In this document: positions 9,441-17,676 of the stretch, one piece after another
Layout: each line of letters starts with the position of its first letter
Numbering within the stretch: position 1 is the stretch's first letter
Assembly (NCBI RefSeq): GCF_009796785.1
Contig: NZ_CP047026.1
Coordinates: 4,136,501-4,200,500 of the forward strand
DNA: 64,000 nt
Reading direction: 5' to 3'
Source of the DNA: Polaribacter sp. L3A8
GTDB lineage: Bacteria; Bacteroidota; Bacteroidia; Flavobacteriales; Flavobacteriaceae
Made by a program: the position numbers and the translations under genes
The notes under the pieces: generated by a model
Seen by the model: only the letters and a program-made list of their open reading frames with translations
Databases searched by the model: none
Told to the model about the DNA's origin: nothing

Positions 9441-10675
9441 CCAACTGTTTTAACGTTTCCTAAAGAACCATCCTTAGTGGGTGTCAATTCAAATATAAAA
9501 TTAGGTTGCAAGTTTTTAACAGGTCTATGAGATACAAATAAAATTGTAGTATCACTTTCTGCTACAATTTTATTAATTAAAGCAACAATAATTGCAGTTC
9601 CTTGGTTGTCTAAATTAATAAGAGGTTCGTCTAAAATTAACAAAGGTGGATGTTTAATCATAGATCTTGCAATTAAAACCAATCTTTGTTCTGCAGCAGT
9701 TAAGTTGTTAAATGGAGTATTCTTTTTACTTTCTAAATTTAATAACTGTAACCATTCATTAGCTGTTTTAATTTGTAAGGTAGACGGGGTTTCGTATAAA
9801 CCAACGCTGTCAAAAAAACCAGATAACACCATGTGAGCTACCGTAATTCTTCTTTTAAATAATTCTAATATTGCAGGACTAAAATAGCCTATTTTCTCTT
9901 TTATTTCCCAAACACTTTCTCCAGAGCCTTTTTTCTTACCAAATAAATAAACCTCTTGCCTAAATGCTTTTACATTATTTCCGTAAATCATGGATAAAAT
10001 AGTGGTCTTACCAGAACCATTTGGTCCTATTAAATGCCAAAATTCATTTTTATTGATAGTCCAATTTATGTTGTTTAAAATAGAGCGATCATCGTAAGAA
10101 ACATTTACATCTTGTAATGATATTAACTGTTCTGGTATGTCTTTGTAAAAAGTAATAGGTTTAGGTACGTCTCCTTTAAAGATAAAATTGAATTCTTTAA
10201 ATTGATAGGTGTTTAAAGGAATACTTGCTGTAATTTTATCATTTTCAATTTCTAAAACGTGCGTAATTATAGGAAGAATTTCGTCTTTTCGATTGAAAAT
10301 CTGAATAAAAGTAATATCCGAAGATAGTGTAATAAGGTCTTCTTTTAAATTAGAAACCGCTTGAATATCTAAACTTTCAAAAGGGCTATCTAAAATTAAA
10401 AAACCGGGTTTTTGTTGAAGTAAATAGTTAAGCAACGCTTTTTTTTGCTCACCACTAGATAAGGTTCTAATACTTCTGTTTTCTTTAACCGTTAAGGTTT
10501 GTACGCTGTGTTTAGCTTCTTTTTCTATAAAGTGGTCTAAAACAGTGTTGGAAAATAAAAGGCCTTTTTTATTTTTTAAACTAGGTAAAGAATGTAGGCC
10601 TTTTAAGATGTTTTCTACTAATTTGCTGTTGGCAGAAAGATGTGTGTTTGTAATTGTAAAATGGATTTGCTCCAT
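9437..10675 (-). CDS. Tandem ABC ATPase (ModF/PhrA-like), one degenerate ATP site
   Basis: The protein has 412 residues and two ABC domains without membrane segments, like E. coli ModF. The first domain is abbreviated: no Walker A is visible, but a signature LSSGEQ (72-77) and Walker B FLILDS (92-97) are. The second has an intact Walker A GPNGSGKT (217-224) and LLILDEP (345-351), but its signature reads LTAAEQ (325-330). The intact Walker A and intact signature therefore lie on opposite domains and could make one working composite site. No transport partner is adjacent. Its target is unknown. Confidence 0.85.
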   Translation of the reverse strand: MEQIHFTITNTHLSANSKLVENILKGLHSLPSLKNKKGLLFSNTVLDHFIEKEAKHSVQTLTVKENRSIRTLSSGEQKKALLNYLLQQKPGFLILDSPFESLDIQAVSNLKEDLITLSSDITFIQIFNRKDEILPIITHVLEIENDKITASIPLNTYQFKEFNFIFKGDVPKPITFYKDIPEQLISLQDVNVSYDDRSILNNINWTINKNEFWHLIGPNGSGKTTILSMIYGNNVKAFRQEVYLFGKKKGSGESVWEIKEKIGYFSPAILELFKRRITVAHMVLSGFFDSVGLYETPSTLQIKTANEWLQLLNLESKKNTPFNNLTAAEQRLVLIARSMIKHPPLLILDEPLINLDNQGTAIIVALINKIVAESDTTILFVSHRPVKNLQPNFIFELTPTKDGSLGNVKTVG

Positions 10676-10809
10676 AGTTTTTTTAAAATTTATTTTACTC
10701 TTTCTCGATAAGCTATTTTTCTAAATAAAGCAACATCAATATAATCACTTACTTTTAGTTTATTATTTTTACCGAGTTATATATTCGTATTTGTAATCAA
10801 TAGTAAAAG

Positions 10810-11238
10810 CTATTCAGCTGCACGATACCAATTTTGTGTACGATATAAAAAGGCAATATAACCTCTTACGTTTAATTTGTTAGTATTGTCTTCATCTAAC
10901 CAAATTTTACAGTCATATTCTTTTCCTTTTTGAGGGTCTAAAATTGTACCTCCTTTATACTCATCACCTTTCTTTTTCATGCCTTCAATAATGGTCATAC
11001 CTAAAATAAGTTTATCTTTTTTAGCTCCTTCACATTTATCACAAACAGCTTCTTGACGGTCTTTGTTAAATACTTTAACAACTTTACCATAAATTTTACC
11101 GTTTTCTTCATAAAGGTTCACGATCGATTTCGTTTCACCAGTTTCATCATCTACTGTTTTCCAATTGCCTAAAATTGATTGTGCATTTACAGTTACTGCA
11201 AGCATTAATAGTACTAAAGTAAAAATTGATTTTTTCAT
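10810..11238 (-). CDS. DUF2147 family secreted protein
   Basis: The protein has 142 residues with a signal peptide ending near NAQ (residue 20). The mature part matches the DUF2147 pattern: ILGNWKTVDDETGE at the start, NGKIYGKVVKV, a CDKCEGAKKDK segment and GGTILDPQKGKEYDCKIWLDE, ending in RTQNWYR. It is probably a small periplasmic or outer-membrane beta-barrel-like fold; biochemical role is unknown. It lies downstream of kdsC and the DUF2520 gene in the same direction, with about 50 bp between, so cotranscription is possible. Confidence 0.85.
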   Translation of the reverse strand: MKKSIFTLVLLMLAVTVNAQSILGNWKTVDDETGETKSIVNLYEENGKIYGKVVKVFNKDRQEAVCDKCEGAKKDKLILGMTIIEGMKKKGDEYKGGTILDPQKGKEYDCKIWLDEDNTNKLNVRGYIAFLYRTQNWYRAAE

Positions 11239-11289
11239 TTGTTTAAATTGTATTTATGTTTTGTTATTCAATAATTGTTCCAAAAAAGG

Positions 11290-11817
11290 TTAATCATATT
11301 TTGCACTAAAGTTATTTTCCCACTTTCCTTGAACTCTTAAAATTTGTTCTATAACATCTCTAACACATCCTTCTCCACCTTTTTTGTAAGAAATATATTT
11401 AGAAACCCCTTGAATTTCTGGAGCGGCATCATTTGGGCAACAAGGCATTCCTACCAATTCCATAACAGGGTAATCCGGAATATCATCTCCCATATACAAC
11501 ACATTTTCTGGTTGTAAATTGTATTTTTCTACTAACTCGTTGTATTGTTTAATTTTATCGTGAGCACCTAAATAAATATCTTTAATTCCTAAATTTGCTA
11601 AACGAGTTCTTACTCCTTCGTTTTTTCCTCCAGAAATTATACAGACATTTAAGCCTTTATCTACGGCAGTTTTTAAAGCATAACCATCTTTAATATTCAT
11701 GTGTCTTACCAATTCTCCGTCTGGCATTATGGTAACCATTCCATTGGTTAATACTCCGTCTACATCAAAAATTAGTGTATTTATTTTTGGTAATAATTGC
11801 TTGTAACTAATATCCAT
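11290..11817 (-). CDS. kdsC: KDO-8-phosphate phosphatase (KdsC-type HAD)
   Basis: The protein has 175 residues, the length of the capless tetrameric C0 HAD phosphatase that makes KDO for lipopolysaccharide. The catalytic DVDGVLTNG places the nucleophile and acid at Asp18 and Asp20. Motif II is CIISGGKN, and motif III is YMGDDIPDYPVM. The RTRLANLGI segment is typical of KdsC. It sits 59 bp downstream of the DUF2520 gene on the same strand, an arrangement common in Flavobacteriia. An alternative within the family is a related sugar-phosphate phosphatase. Confidence 0.9.
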   Translation of the reverse strand: MDISYKQLLPKINTLIFDVDGVLTNGMVTIMPDGELVRHMNIKDGYALKTAVDKGLNVCIISGGKNEGVRTRLANLGIKDIYLGAHDKIKQYNELVEKYNLQPENVLYMGDDIPDYPVMELVGMPCCPNDAAPEIQGVSKYISYKKGGEGCVRDVIEQILRVQGKWENNFSAKYD

Positions 11818-11876
11818 ATTTATATTTTGTAAAACTTCTAGACTATTTTAGAAGTGTCTTATTTTGTTTAAAAAAA

Positions 11877-12575
11877 TTAATCAATTGAATTTTGAATTGA
11901 TTTTGTAATGATTTTATAGATTTCTTGTTGCTCTTTATTCAGCAAATCTAAATGATTTTTAATTGTTTTACTGTCCTTTCTAATTGCGGGCCCCGTTTGC
12001 GCTTTTTTTGGTGATAAAGAAGCTATTTTAGATGCTGTTTCATTAATTAAAGGATGTAAAATTTCGAAAGGGACATTGTGTTCAGTGCAAATGTCGTTCC
12101 CAATTTTGTAAAGGTGGTTGGTAAAGTTGTTTACAAAAACAGCGGCAACATGCAATGCTTTTCTTTGTTCAGAATCTACTTTGTACGTTTTTTTTCCTAT
12201 TGATTTGGCAACTTCATCAAGTAGTTCTTGGTCTTTTTTATTGGTAGCTTCTAAACAAAAAGGAATGTCATTAAAATTGACTTCTTTTCCTTTAGAGAAA
12301 GTCTGTAACATATAAAAAACTCCTTTGTTGTTTTCGTTTTTTAGCTCACTTATAGAGCATCCACCGGAGGTGTGTACCACAAATTTGTTGTTTATTTTTG
12401 ATGAAACTTCTGCAATTGCATCATCAGAAACAGCAATAATTGTTAGATCTGCACTTGGTATATTCTTTAAATTTCTAGAACTAATTTGCGTAACTGTAAT
12501 TGTATCAGCCTTTAAAAAAGCAGTGTATAAATGTGTTGCAACATTTCCGTTTCCGACAAGTAATACAGATATCAT
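11877..12575 (-). CDS. Rossmann-like plus DUF2520 protein
   Basis: The protein has 232 residues. The N-terminal half is a dinucleotide-binding fold (VLLVGNGNVATHLYTAFL, then LTIIAVSDDAIAEV). The C-terminal helical half (HVAAVFVNNFTNHLYKIGND, then NETASKIASLSPKKAQTGPAIR) matches DUF2520, related to the C-terminal part of F420/6-phosphogluconate-like dehydrogenases. Substrate is unknown. It heads a probable three-gene minus-strand unit with kdsC and the DUF2147 gene. It is cytoplasmic. Confidence 0.85.
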   Translation of the reverse strand: MISVLLVGNGNVATHLYTAFLKADTITVTQISSRNLKNIPSADLTIIAVSDDAIAEVSSKINNKFVVHTSGGCSISELKNENNKGVFYMLQTFSKGKEVNFNDIPFCLEATNKKDQELLDEVAKSIGKKTYKVDSEQRKALHVAAVFVNNFTNHLYKIGNDICTEHNVPFEILHPLINETASKIASLSPKKAQTGPAIRKDSKTIKNHLDLLNKEQQEIYKIITKSIQNSID

Positions 12576-12638
12576 AAAACGAAGATATTGATTTTTTTAG
12601 TGGATTGCACAAGGAATTACTAAATTAGCAATCATAAA

Positions 12639-13805
12639 ATGATAGAAATGAAAGAATCTAAAAAACTAGGAATAAATACTACCTGTGTTCACGTAGGAGA
12701 AGTAAAAGATGAACAGTTTAAAGGAGCAGTTTCTCCCATATATACTGCTACTTCTTATGCTTTTGATGGTGTTGATGTTAAACGTTATCCACGTTATTTT
12801 AACACACCAAACCAAGAAATGTTACACAAGAAAATTGCTGCCTTAGAAAAAACAGAAGATGCTTTAATTTTTGGTTCTGGAATGGCTGCTATTTCTGCAG
12901 CATTATTTGCTTTTTTACAAAAAGGAGATCATGTTGTAATACAGCAAGTAATTTATGGAGGAACTTATAATTTTATAGTTTCAGAATTTGATAAATTCGG
13001 AATAGAATATTCGTTTACAGAATCTGATAAAGTAGAAGATTTTAAACCTTTGATTAAAGAAAATACGAAGGTTTTATATATAGAGACGCCTTCTAATCCG
13101 TTATTAGGTATTACAGATATGAAAGCAATTGCTGCTTTGGCAAAAGAAAATGGTATACTAACAATGATAGATAATACGTTTGCATCACCTATTAATCAAA
13201 ATCCTATAGATTTCGGAATTGATATTATGTTGCATTCTGCTACTAAATATATGGGCGGTCATTCTGATATTTCTGCAGGTGCAATTGCTGCGACTAAAGA
13301 ACATATTGAGAAAATTTGGAAAACGGCTATTAATTTTGGTGGAAATCTAAGTGATCAAACCGTTTGGTTGTTAGAAAGAAGTTTAAAAACACTGAATTTA
13401 CGTGTAAAAGAACAGACTAAAAACGCCCAAAAAATGGCTGAGTTCTTAGAAAATAACACTGATATTGATAGGGTTTATTATCCCGGATTAAAAAGCCATC
13501 CTCAGTACGAATTGGCAAAAAAACAAATGAAAGGTTTTGGAGCAATGATGTCTTTTGAGTTATCTAAAGGAATTGATGCAATGAAATTTCAGAATTATTT
13601 ACAATTGATAAAACCGTCTATGAGTTTAGCTGGTTTAGAAAGTACCACAGTAAGTCCGGTACAAACAACACATGCTTTGTTAAGTGAAGAAGAACGTTTA
13701 GAAAGAGGAATTAAAGATGGTTTAATTCGTTTTTCTGTAGGTATAGAAGAATCAGAAGATTTAATTGAAGATATTTTACAAGCAATAAAAAAAGCAAAGA
13801 GTTAA
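12639..13805 (+). CDS. Cys/Met metabolism PLP-dependent enzyme (cystathionine gamma-synthase or methionine gamma-lyase type)
   Basis: The protein has 388 residues and spans the full trans-sulfuration fold. PLP Lys203 sits in SATKYMGGHSD. RYPRYFNTPN supplies the phosphate-binding Tyr/Arg of the partner subunit, and SGMAAISAAL is the cofactor-phosphate loop. Family members cleave or form C-S bonds in cystathionine, homocysteine or methionine, and sequence alone does not separate synthase from lyase. A second Met three codons in is possible as start. A terminator overlaps the stop codon. Confidence 0.88.
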   Translation: MIEMKESKKLGINTTCVHVGEVKDEQFKGAVSPIYTATSYAFDGVDVKRYPRYFNTPNQEMLHKKIAALEKTEDALIFGSGMAAISAALFAFLQKGDHVVIQQVIYGGTYNFIVSEFDKFGIEYSFTESDKVEDFKPLIKENTKVLYIETPSNPLLGITDMKAIAALAKENGILTMIDNTFASPINQNPIDFGIDIMLHSATKYMGGHSDISAGAIAATKEHIEKIWKTAINFGGNLSDQTVWLLERSLKTLNLRVKEQTKNAQKMAEFLENNTDIDRVYYPGLKSHPQYELAKKQMKGFGAMMSFELSKGIDAMKFQNYLQLIKPSMSLAGLESTTVSPVQTTHALLSEEERLERGIKDGLIRFSVGIEESEDLIEDILQAIKKAKS

Positions 13806-13820
13806 AACTCTTTGCTTTTT
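13789..13820 (+). terminator. Rho-independent terminator overlapping the stop codon
   Basis: AAAAAGCAAAGAGTT pairs perfectly with AACTCTTTGCTTTTT with a two-base loop; it works in both directions for the convergent pckA gene as well. Confidence 0.9.
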
Positions 13821-13842
13821 AAAATGAAAATTTGTTAGATTT

Positions 13843-15453
13843 TTACATGTGATCTAATTTGTGGTGTTCGTCAATTAATGGACCACCTTCAATAATGTGT
13901 TCTGATGCTTCATTTGCAAATTTCTCAAAGTTTAAGTGGAAGAAGTGTGCTAAGTGAATTGCTTTACTAATGTATGCACTTTTGTTTACCCAAGTATTCA
14001 TTGGGTTTAACATTTCTGTAGGTACATTAGGACAGTATTTTGGCATAAATAATCCGAAAATTGGGTGTTGTTCAAACTCGATGTTATCTAAACTTCCGTT
14101 TAAAATTTCGGTAATCATTGCTCTAGTGTATTTTAATTTAATACGAGAACCAGTTCCGTAAGGACCTCCAGACCAACCTGTGTTAATTAACCAAACATTT
14201 ACACCAGCTTCTGTCATTTTTTTACTTAGCATTTCTGCATATTTAGTAGGGTGTAATGGCATAAATGGTTCTCCAAAACAAGCAGAGAATGATGGTACAG
14301 GTTCTGTAATACCAGCTTCTGTTCCTGCAACTTTTGCAGTATATCCAGAAATAAAGTGGTAAGCAGCTTGTCCTGGTGTTAATTTAGATACCGGAGGCAA
14401 TACACCAAAAGCATCTGCTGTTAAAAAGAAAATATTTTTAGGGTTGCTTGCGTAAGAAGGTTTTGCAATGTTGTCTATATGATAAATTGGGTAACTTACA
14501 CGAGTGTTTTGTGTAATTGTGCTATCCATATAATCAACGTTTCCTTCTTTGTCAAATACTACATTTTCTAATAAAGCGCCTGGTTTAATTGCTCTAAAGA
14601 TATCTGGTTCTTTTTCTTCTGATAAATCAATTACTTTAGCGTAACAACCACCTTCAAAGTTAAATATATTGTTTTCTGCTGTCCATCCATGCTCATCATC
14701 ACCAATTAATTTTCTTTTAGGATCTGCAGATAAAGTTGTTTTTCCTGTTCCAGATAATCCAAAGAAAATAGCAGTATCTCCATCTTCACCAACATTTGCA
14801 GAACAGTGCATTGGTAATACATTTCTTTCTATAGGTAATACTAAGTTTAATGCAGAAAAGATACCTTTTTTAATTTCTCCTGTATAAGCAGAACCACCAA
14901 TTAAAGCAATTTTGTCTGTAAAGTTAATAATAGAAAAGTTTCCTTGACGAATTCCGTATGCTTTTGGATCATCACAAACATAACCAGGAGCACATAATAC
15001 CAACCATTCTTCATCAAAATTAGCTAATTCTTCTTCAGAAGGTCTTAAGAACATGTTAAATACAAATGAACTAGACCATGGAAATTCTGTAACCGTTCTA
15101 ATATCTGTTTTATAAGTTGGGTCTGCACACACATAACCATCTCTTACATATAATTCTCTATTAGATAAGTAGTCTACTACGTTTGCTTTTAATTTATCGA
15201 AATTTTCTTGAGAAACTGGTTTGTTGGTTTTTCCCCACCAAACTTTGTCTGCAGTATATTCATCTTTAACAATAAATCTATCTTGTGGAGATCTTCCTGT
15301 AAACTTACCAGTATTAATAGCTAAAGTCCCGTTTTTGGTTTCTTTACCCATTCCTTTTTCAATAGTGATTTTTTTAAGCTCTTCTGGAGATAAATTCCAT
15401 TGTACAGTTACGTTTTTAAGTCCGTAAGTTTCCATATTTCTGTTGGTTTCCAT
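13843..15453 (-). CDS. pckA: Phosphoenolpyruvate carboxykinase (ATP)
   Basis: The protein has 536 residues, the normal length. It converts oxaloacetate and ATP to phosphoenolpyruvate, CO2 and ADP, the entry to gluconeogenesis. The kinase loop GLSGTGKTT is at 232-240, followed by GDDEHGW (kinase-2) and FEGGCYAKVIDL. TGRSPQDRF near residue 52 is the substrate-binding Arg segment, and INTGWSGGPYGTG is also typical. ATG at 15453 or, six codons on, at 15435 are both possible. A palindromic operator candidate lies about 110 bp upstream. Confidence 0.96.
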   Translation of the reverse strand: METNRNMETYGLKNVTVQWNLSPEELKKITIEKGMGKETKNGTLAINTGKFTGRSPQDRFIVKDEYTADKVWWGKTNKPVSQENFDKLKANVVDYLSNRELYVRDGYVCADPTYKTDIRTVTEFPWSSSFVFNMFLRPSEEELANFDEEWLVLCAPGYVCDDPKAYGIRQGNFSIINFTDKIALIGGSAYTGEIKKGIFSALNLVLPIERNVLPMHCSANVGEDGDTAIFFGLSGTGKTTLSADPKRKLIGDDEHGWTAENNIFNFEGGCYAKVIDLSEEKEPDIFRAIKPGALLENVVFDKEGNVDYMDSTITQNTRVSYPIYHIDNIAKPSYASNPKNIFFLTADAFGVLPPVSKLTPGQAAYHFISGYTAKVAGTEAGITEPVPSFSACFGEPFMPLHPTKYAEMLSKKMTEAGVNVWLINTGWSGGPYGTGSRIKLKYTRAMITEILNGSLDNIEFEQHPIFGLFMPKYCPNVPTEMLNPMNTWVNKSAYISKAIHLAHFFHLNFEKFANEASEHIIEGGPLIDEHHKLDHM

Positions 15454-15838
15454 AATCTAAATTTATAGTTATTAATTAATGTGTATTACAATTGCCAAAT
15501 TATTGACGTTTATATTATTGTTTTTTAATACTGTAAAATTACTCACATTATACAGTTTGTTTTATGACATATGTCATACCAGTACCCCACAGTAAATTTT
15601 TATGATAATCCTAATAAAAAGAGGCCAACTTTATATAAAGTTAAATACGAAAACGTAATAGAAATAATTTCTTATTAAGTTTCTTTAAAAATTGATTATT
15701 TTTGATGATTCATTTTATTTTTTTATTGTAGAATAATTAGTAAAATGATGAATTTGTTGTCTATTTTAATGGCAATGGAATGATTTTTATAATAAAAACT
15801 GATAAAATATTAATTTATCTTAAATAAGTACATTATAT
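15454..15838. promoter_or_regulatory. pckA-bshB1 divergent intergenic region with two 16-bp palindromes
   Basis: TATGACATATGTCATA (15563-15578) is a perfect palindrome with a TGAC-N4-GTCA core like Crp/Fnr-family operators, about 110 bp before pckA. AACTTTATATAAAGTT (15627-15642) is a second perfect palindrome. TATTTTTG (15697-15704) fits TAnnTTTG on the bshB1 side but is 135 bp from that gene. Nothing else was recognised in the region. Confidence 0.6.
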
Positions 15839-16555
15839 ATGAAACTAGATATTTTGGCTTTTGGAGCTCATCCAGATGATGTAGAATTAGGTTGTGGAGC
15901 TACTATTGCAAAAGAAATTTCTTTAGGAAAAAAGGTTGGGATTGTAGATCTAACCAGAGGTGAATTAGGGACTCGAGGTTCTGCTGATTTACGAGATATT
16001 GAGGCGGCAAATTCTGCTGAAATTTTAGGCGTTTCAGTACGTGAAAACCTTCGTTTTTCTGATGGATTTTTTGTAAACGATAAAGAACATCAATTAGAAG
16101 TTATTAAAATGATACGAAAGTATCAGCCAGAAATTGTTTTGTGCAATGCTGTTGATGATCGTCATATAGATCATCCAAAAGGAAGTCGTTTGGTTTCTGA
16201 TGCGTGTTTTTTAAGTGGATTGTTAAAAATTGAAACAGAGATAGAAGGGGAGTTGCAAGAAAAGTGGAGACCAAAGTTGGTATATCATTATATACAATGG
16301 AAAAATCTTGAGCCAGATTTTGTCATTGACGTCTCTGGTTTTATGGATATTAAAAAGAAATCTGTATTAGCTTACACTTCTCAGTTCTATGATCCAACCA
16401 GTAATGAGCCAGAAACACCTATTACGAGTAAGAATTTTACAGACAGTGTAGATTATAGAGCAAAAGACTTAGGAAGACTGATTGGGGTGGATTTTGCAGA
16501 AGGCTTTATTTCAGAACGTTACGTTGCTGTTGAAAATTTAAGTAAATTAATTTGA
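15839..16555 (+). CDS. bshB1: BshB1, bacillithiol biosynthesis N-acetylglucosaminyl-malate deacetylase
   Basis: The protein has 238 residues of the PIG-L/LmbE zinc deacetylase family. It removes acetyl from GlcNAc-malate in bacillithiol synthesis. The metal and catalytic motif AHPDDVELGCG starts at residue 10 and the third metal ligand is in HIDH (109-112). LTRGELGTRGSADLR and the C-terminal TSQFYDP are characteristic of BshB1 rather than other LmbE proteins. Its presence predicts bacillithiol as a cytoplasmic thiol, consistent with the peroxide-defence genes nearby. Confidence 0.93.
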   Translation: MKLDILAFGAHPDDVELGCGATIAKEISLGKKVGIVDLTRGELGTRGSADLRDIEAANSAEILGVSVRENLRFSDGFFVNDKEHQLEVIKMIRKYQPEIVLCNAVDDRHIDHPKGSRLVSDACFLSGLLKIETEIEGELQEKWRPKLVYHYIQWKNLEPDFVIDVSGFMDIKKKSVLAYTSQFYDPTSNEPETPITSKNFTDSVDYRAKDLGRLIGVDFAEGFISERYVAVENLSKLI

Positions 16556-16586
16556 TATTTTATTTTTTAGAAACAGAAAAAGTTTT

Positions 16587-16594
16587 TATATTTG
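16587..16594 (+). promoter_or_regulatory. -7 element TATATTTG of the tRNA-His gene
   Basis: TATATTTG followed by CAG fits TAnnTTTG and lies 16 bp before the mature tRNA 5' end. No TTG is visible at the usual -33 distance. Confidence 0.55.
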
Positions 16595-16610
16595 CAGCCG
16601 CAATTATATG

Positions 16611-16684
16611 GTGGTTGTAGCTCAGTTGGTTAGAGTATCGGTTTGTGGTACCGAGTGTCGCGGGTTCGAGTCCCGTCTTCCACC
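16611..16684 (+). tRNA. tRNA-His (anticodon GTG)
   Basis: The cloverleaf is clear. The D stem is GCTC/GAGT, the anticodon stem TCGGT/ACCGA with loop TTGTGGT (anticodon GTG), and the T arm GCGGG TTCGAGT CCCGT. A G at 16610 supplies the extra G-1 typical of tRNA-His opposite discriminator C73 (16684). CCA is not encoded. The acceptor stem GTGGTTG/CTTCCAC has two adjacent U-U mismatches (positions 5:68 and 6:67), which is odd. Confidence 0.95.
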
Positions 16685-16686
16685 CA

Positions 16687-16721
16687 AAAAAAAAGCTTCT
16701 TAGAAATAAGAAGCTTTTTTT
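16687..16721 (+). terminator. Terminator after tRNA-His
   Basis: AAAAAAGCTTCTTA pairs with TAAGAAGCTTTTTT around a GAAA loop, followed by T residues, directly after the tRNA. Confidence 0.9.
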
Positions 16722-16744
16722 GTTTCTATATTTTAGAACAAAAT

Positions 16745-16820
16745 AAAACCATCTAAAAAATTAATTTTAGATGGTTTTGTTGTTATTTATAAGTCCCCCG
16801 ACTTATAAATAACAACAAAA
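16745..16820. repeat. Two overlapping hairpins; one with a 20-bp stem and CCCCCG loop
   Basis: Hairpin 1 (16745-16778) pairs AAAACCATCTAAAA with its complement and can terminate transcription. Hairpin 2 pairs 16775-16794 perfectly with 16801-16820 (20 bp) around the loop CCCCCG; on the minus strand the loop reads CGGGGG. The two share 16775-16778. On the minus strand hairpin 2 comes first and hairpin 1 acts as the following terminator. Confidence 0.8.
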
Positions 16821-16925
16821 CAATTTTAATAACTTTAAATTATTGATTACCGTTGGTTTGTGGTATTGCATTCGATGAAATACAAAAAGATATCGTTTAA
16901 AAGAGATATCGTTTTTGATAAACGG

Positions 16926-17675
16926 TTAAAAAGAACTTAAAATTGCTAAAACCTCATTTCTCTTTCTTACAGAAACAGGAATATTGGAGTTATCGGTAAG
17001 CATAAGGTAACCTCCATCAGATTTTATAAACTCCTTAATATATTTTGTGTTTACTAAATGACTTTGGTGAACTCTTAAAAAACCAACTTCTTTTAACATA
17101 TCTGCATAATGTTTCAGGGTTTTAGAAACTAATATTTTAGATGTATCTTTAAAAAAGAAGGTAGTGTAGTTGTTGTCAGATTTACAGTGAATGATATTTT
17201 CAATATTTACCACAATTATTTTTTGTGAAGTATGTAAAGATATTTTAGTTGGCTTATTATTTGGAGACGTTACAGCTTCTTGTAAAACATTTAGTTGTTG
17301 TTTGTCTGGCTGAATTTGATTTTGTGCTTTTTCTATGGAAGTAGCTAAATCCTCATCAGAATATGGTTTTAAAATATAATCGATTGCAGCAAACTTAAAG
17401 GCTTTTATAGCAAAAGCATCACTAGCGGTTACAAAGATAATTTTCGATTTTAAATCAGGAAAAATCTCTAAAATATCAAATCCAGTTCCATCGCCTAGCA
17501 TAATATCTAAAAACAATACATCTGGTTGTTGTTTGCGTAATAATTTAGCAGCTTCTACAACAGATTTAGCTTTCCCTATGATTTTTATATCAGGATGGTT
17601 ATTAGTAATATCATTTTCTAACATTTCTAATGCTACAGGAATATCGTCTACTAAAATTGCCGTTAGTTCTTTCAT
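16926..17675 (-). CDS. LytTR-family response regulator
   Basis: The protein has about 249 residues from the preferred start MKELTAILVDD; a longer start at 17690 (254 residues) would overlap the upstream gene by 14 bp. The receiver domain (1-120) has DD near the N-terminus, the phosphoacceptor in FLDIMLGDGTG, VTASD and the Lys of ILKPYSDEDL. The C-terminal LytTR DNA-binding domain (about 150-249) has KIIVVNIENIIHCKSDNNYTTF and FLRVHQSHLVNTKYI. It is the natural partner of the LytS-type kinase encoded two genes upstream on the same strand. Confidence 0.92.
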   Translation of the reverse strand: MKELTAILVDDIPVALEMLENDITNNHPDIKIIGKAKSVVEAAKLLRKQQPDVLFLDIMLGDGTGFDILEIFPDLKSKIIFVTASDAFAIKAFKFAAIDYILKPYSDEDLATSIEKAQNQIQPDKQQLNVLQEAVTSPNNKPTKISLHTSQKIIVVNIENIIHCKSDNNYTTFFFKDTSKILVSKTLKHYADMLKEVGFLRVHQSHLVNTKYIKEFIKSDGGYLMLTDNSNIPVSVRKRNEVLAILSSF

Positions 17676-17676
17676 A

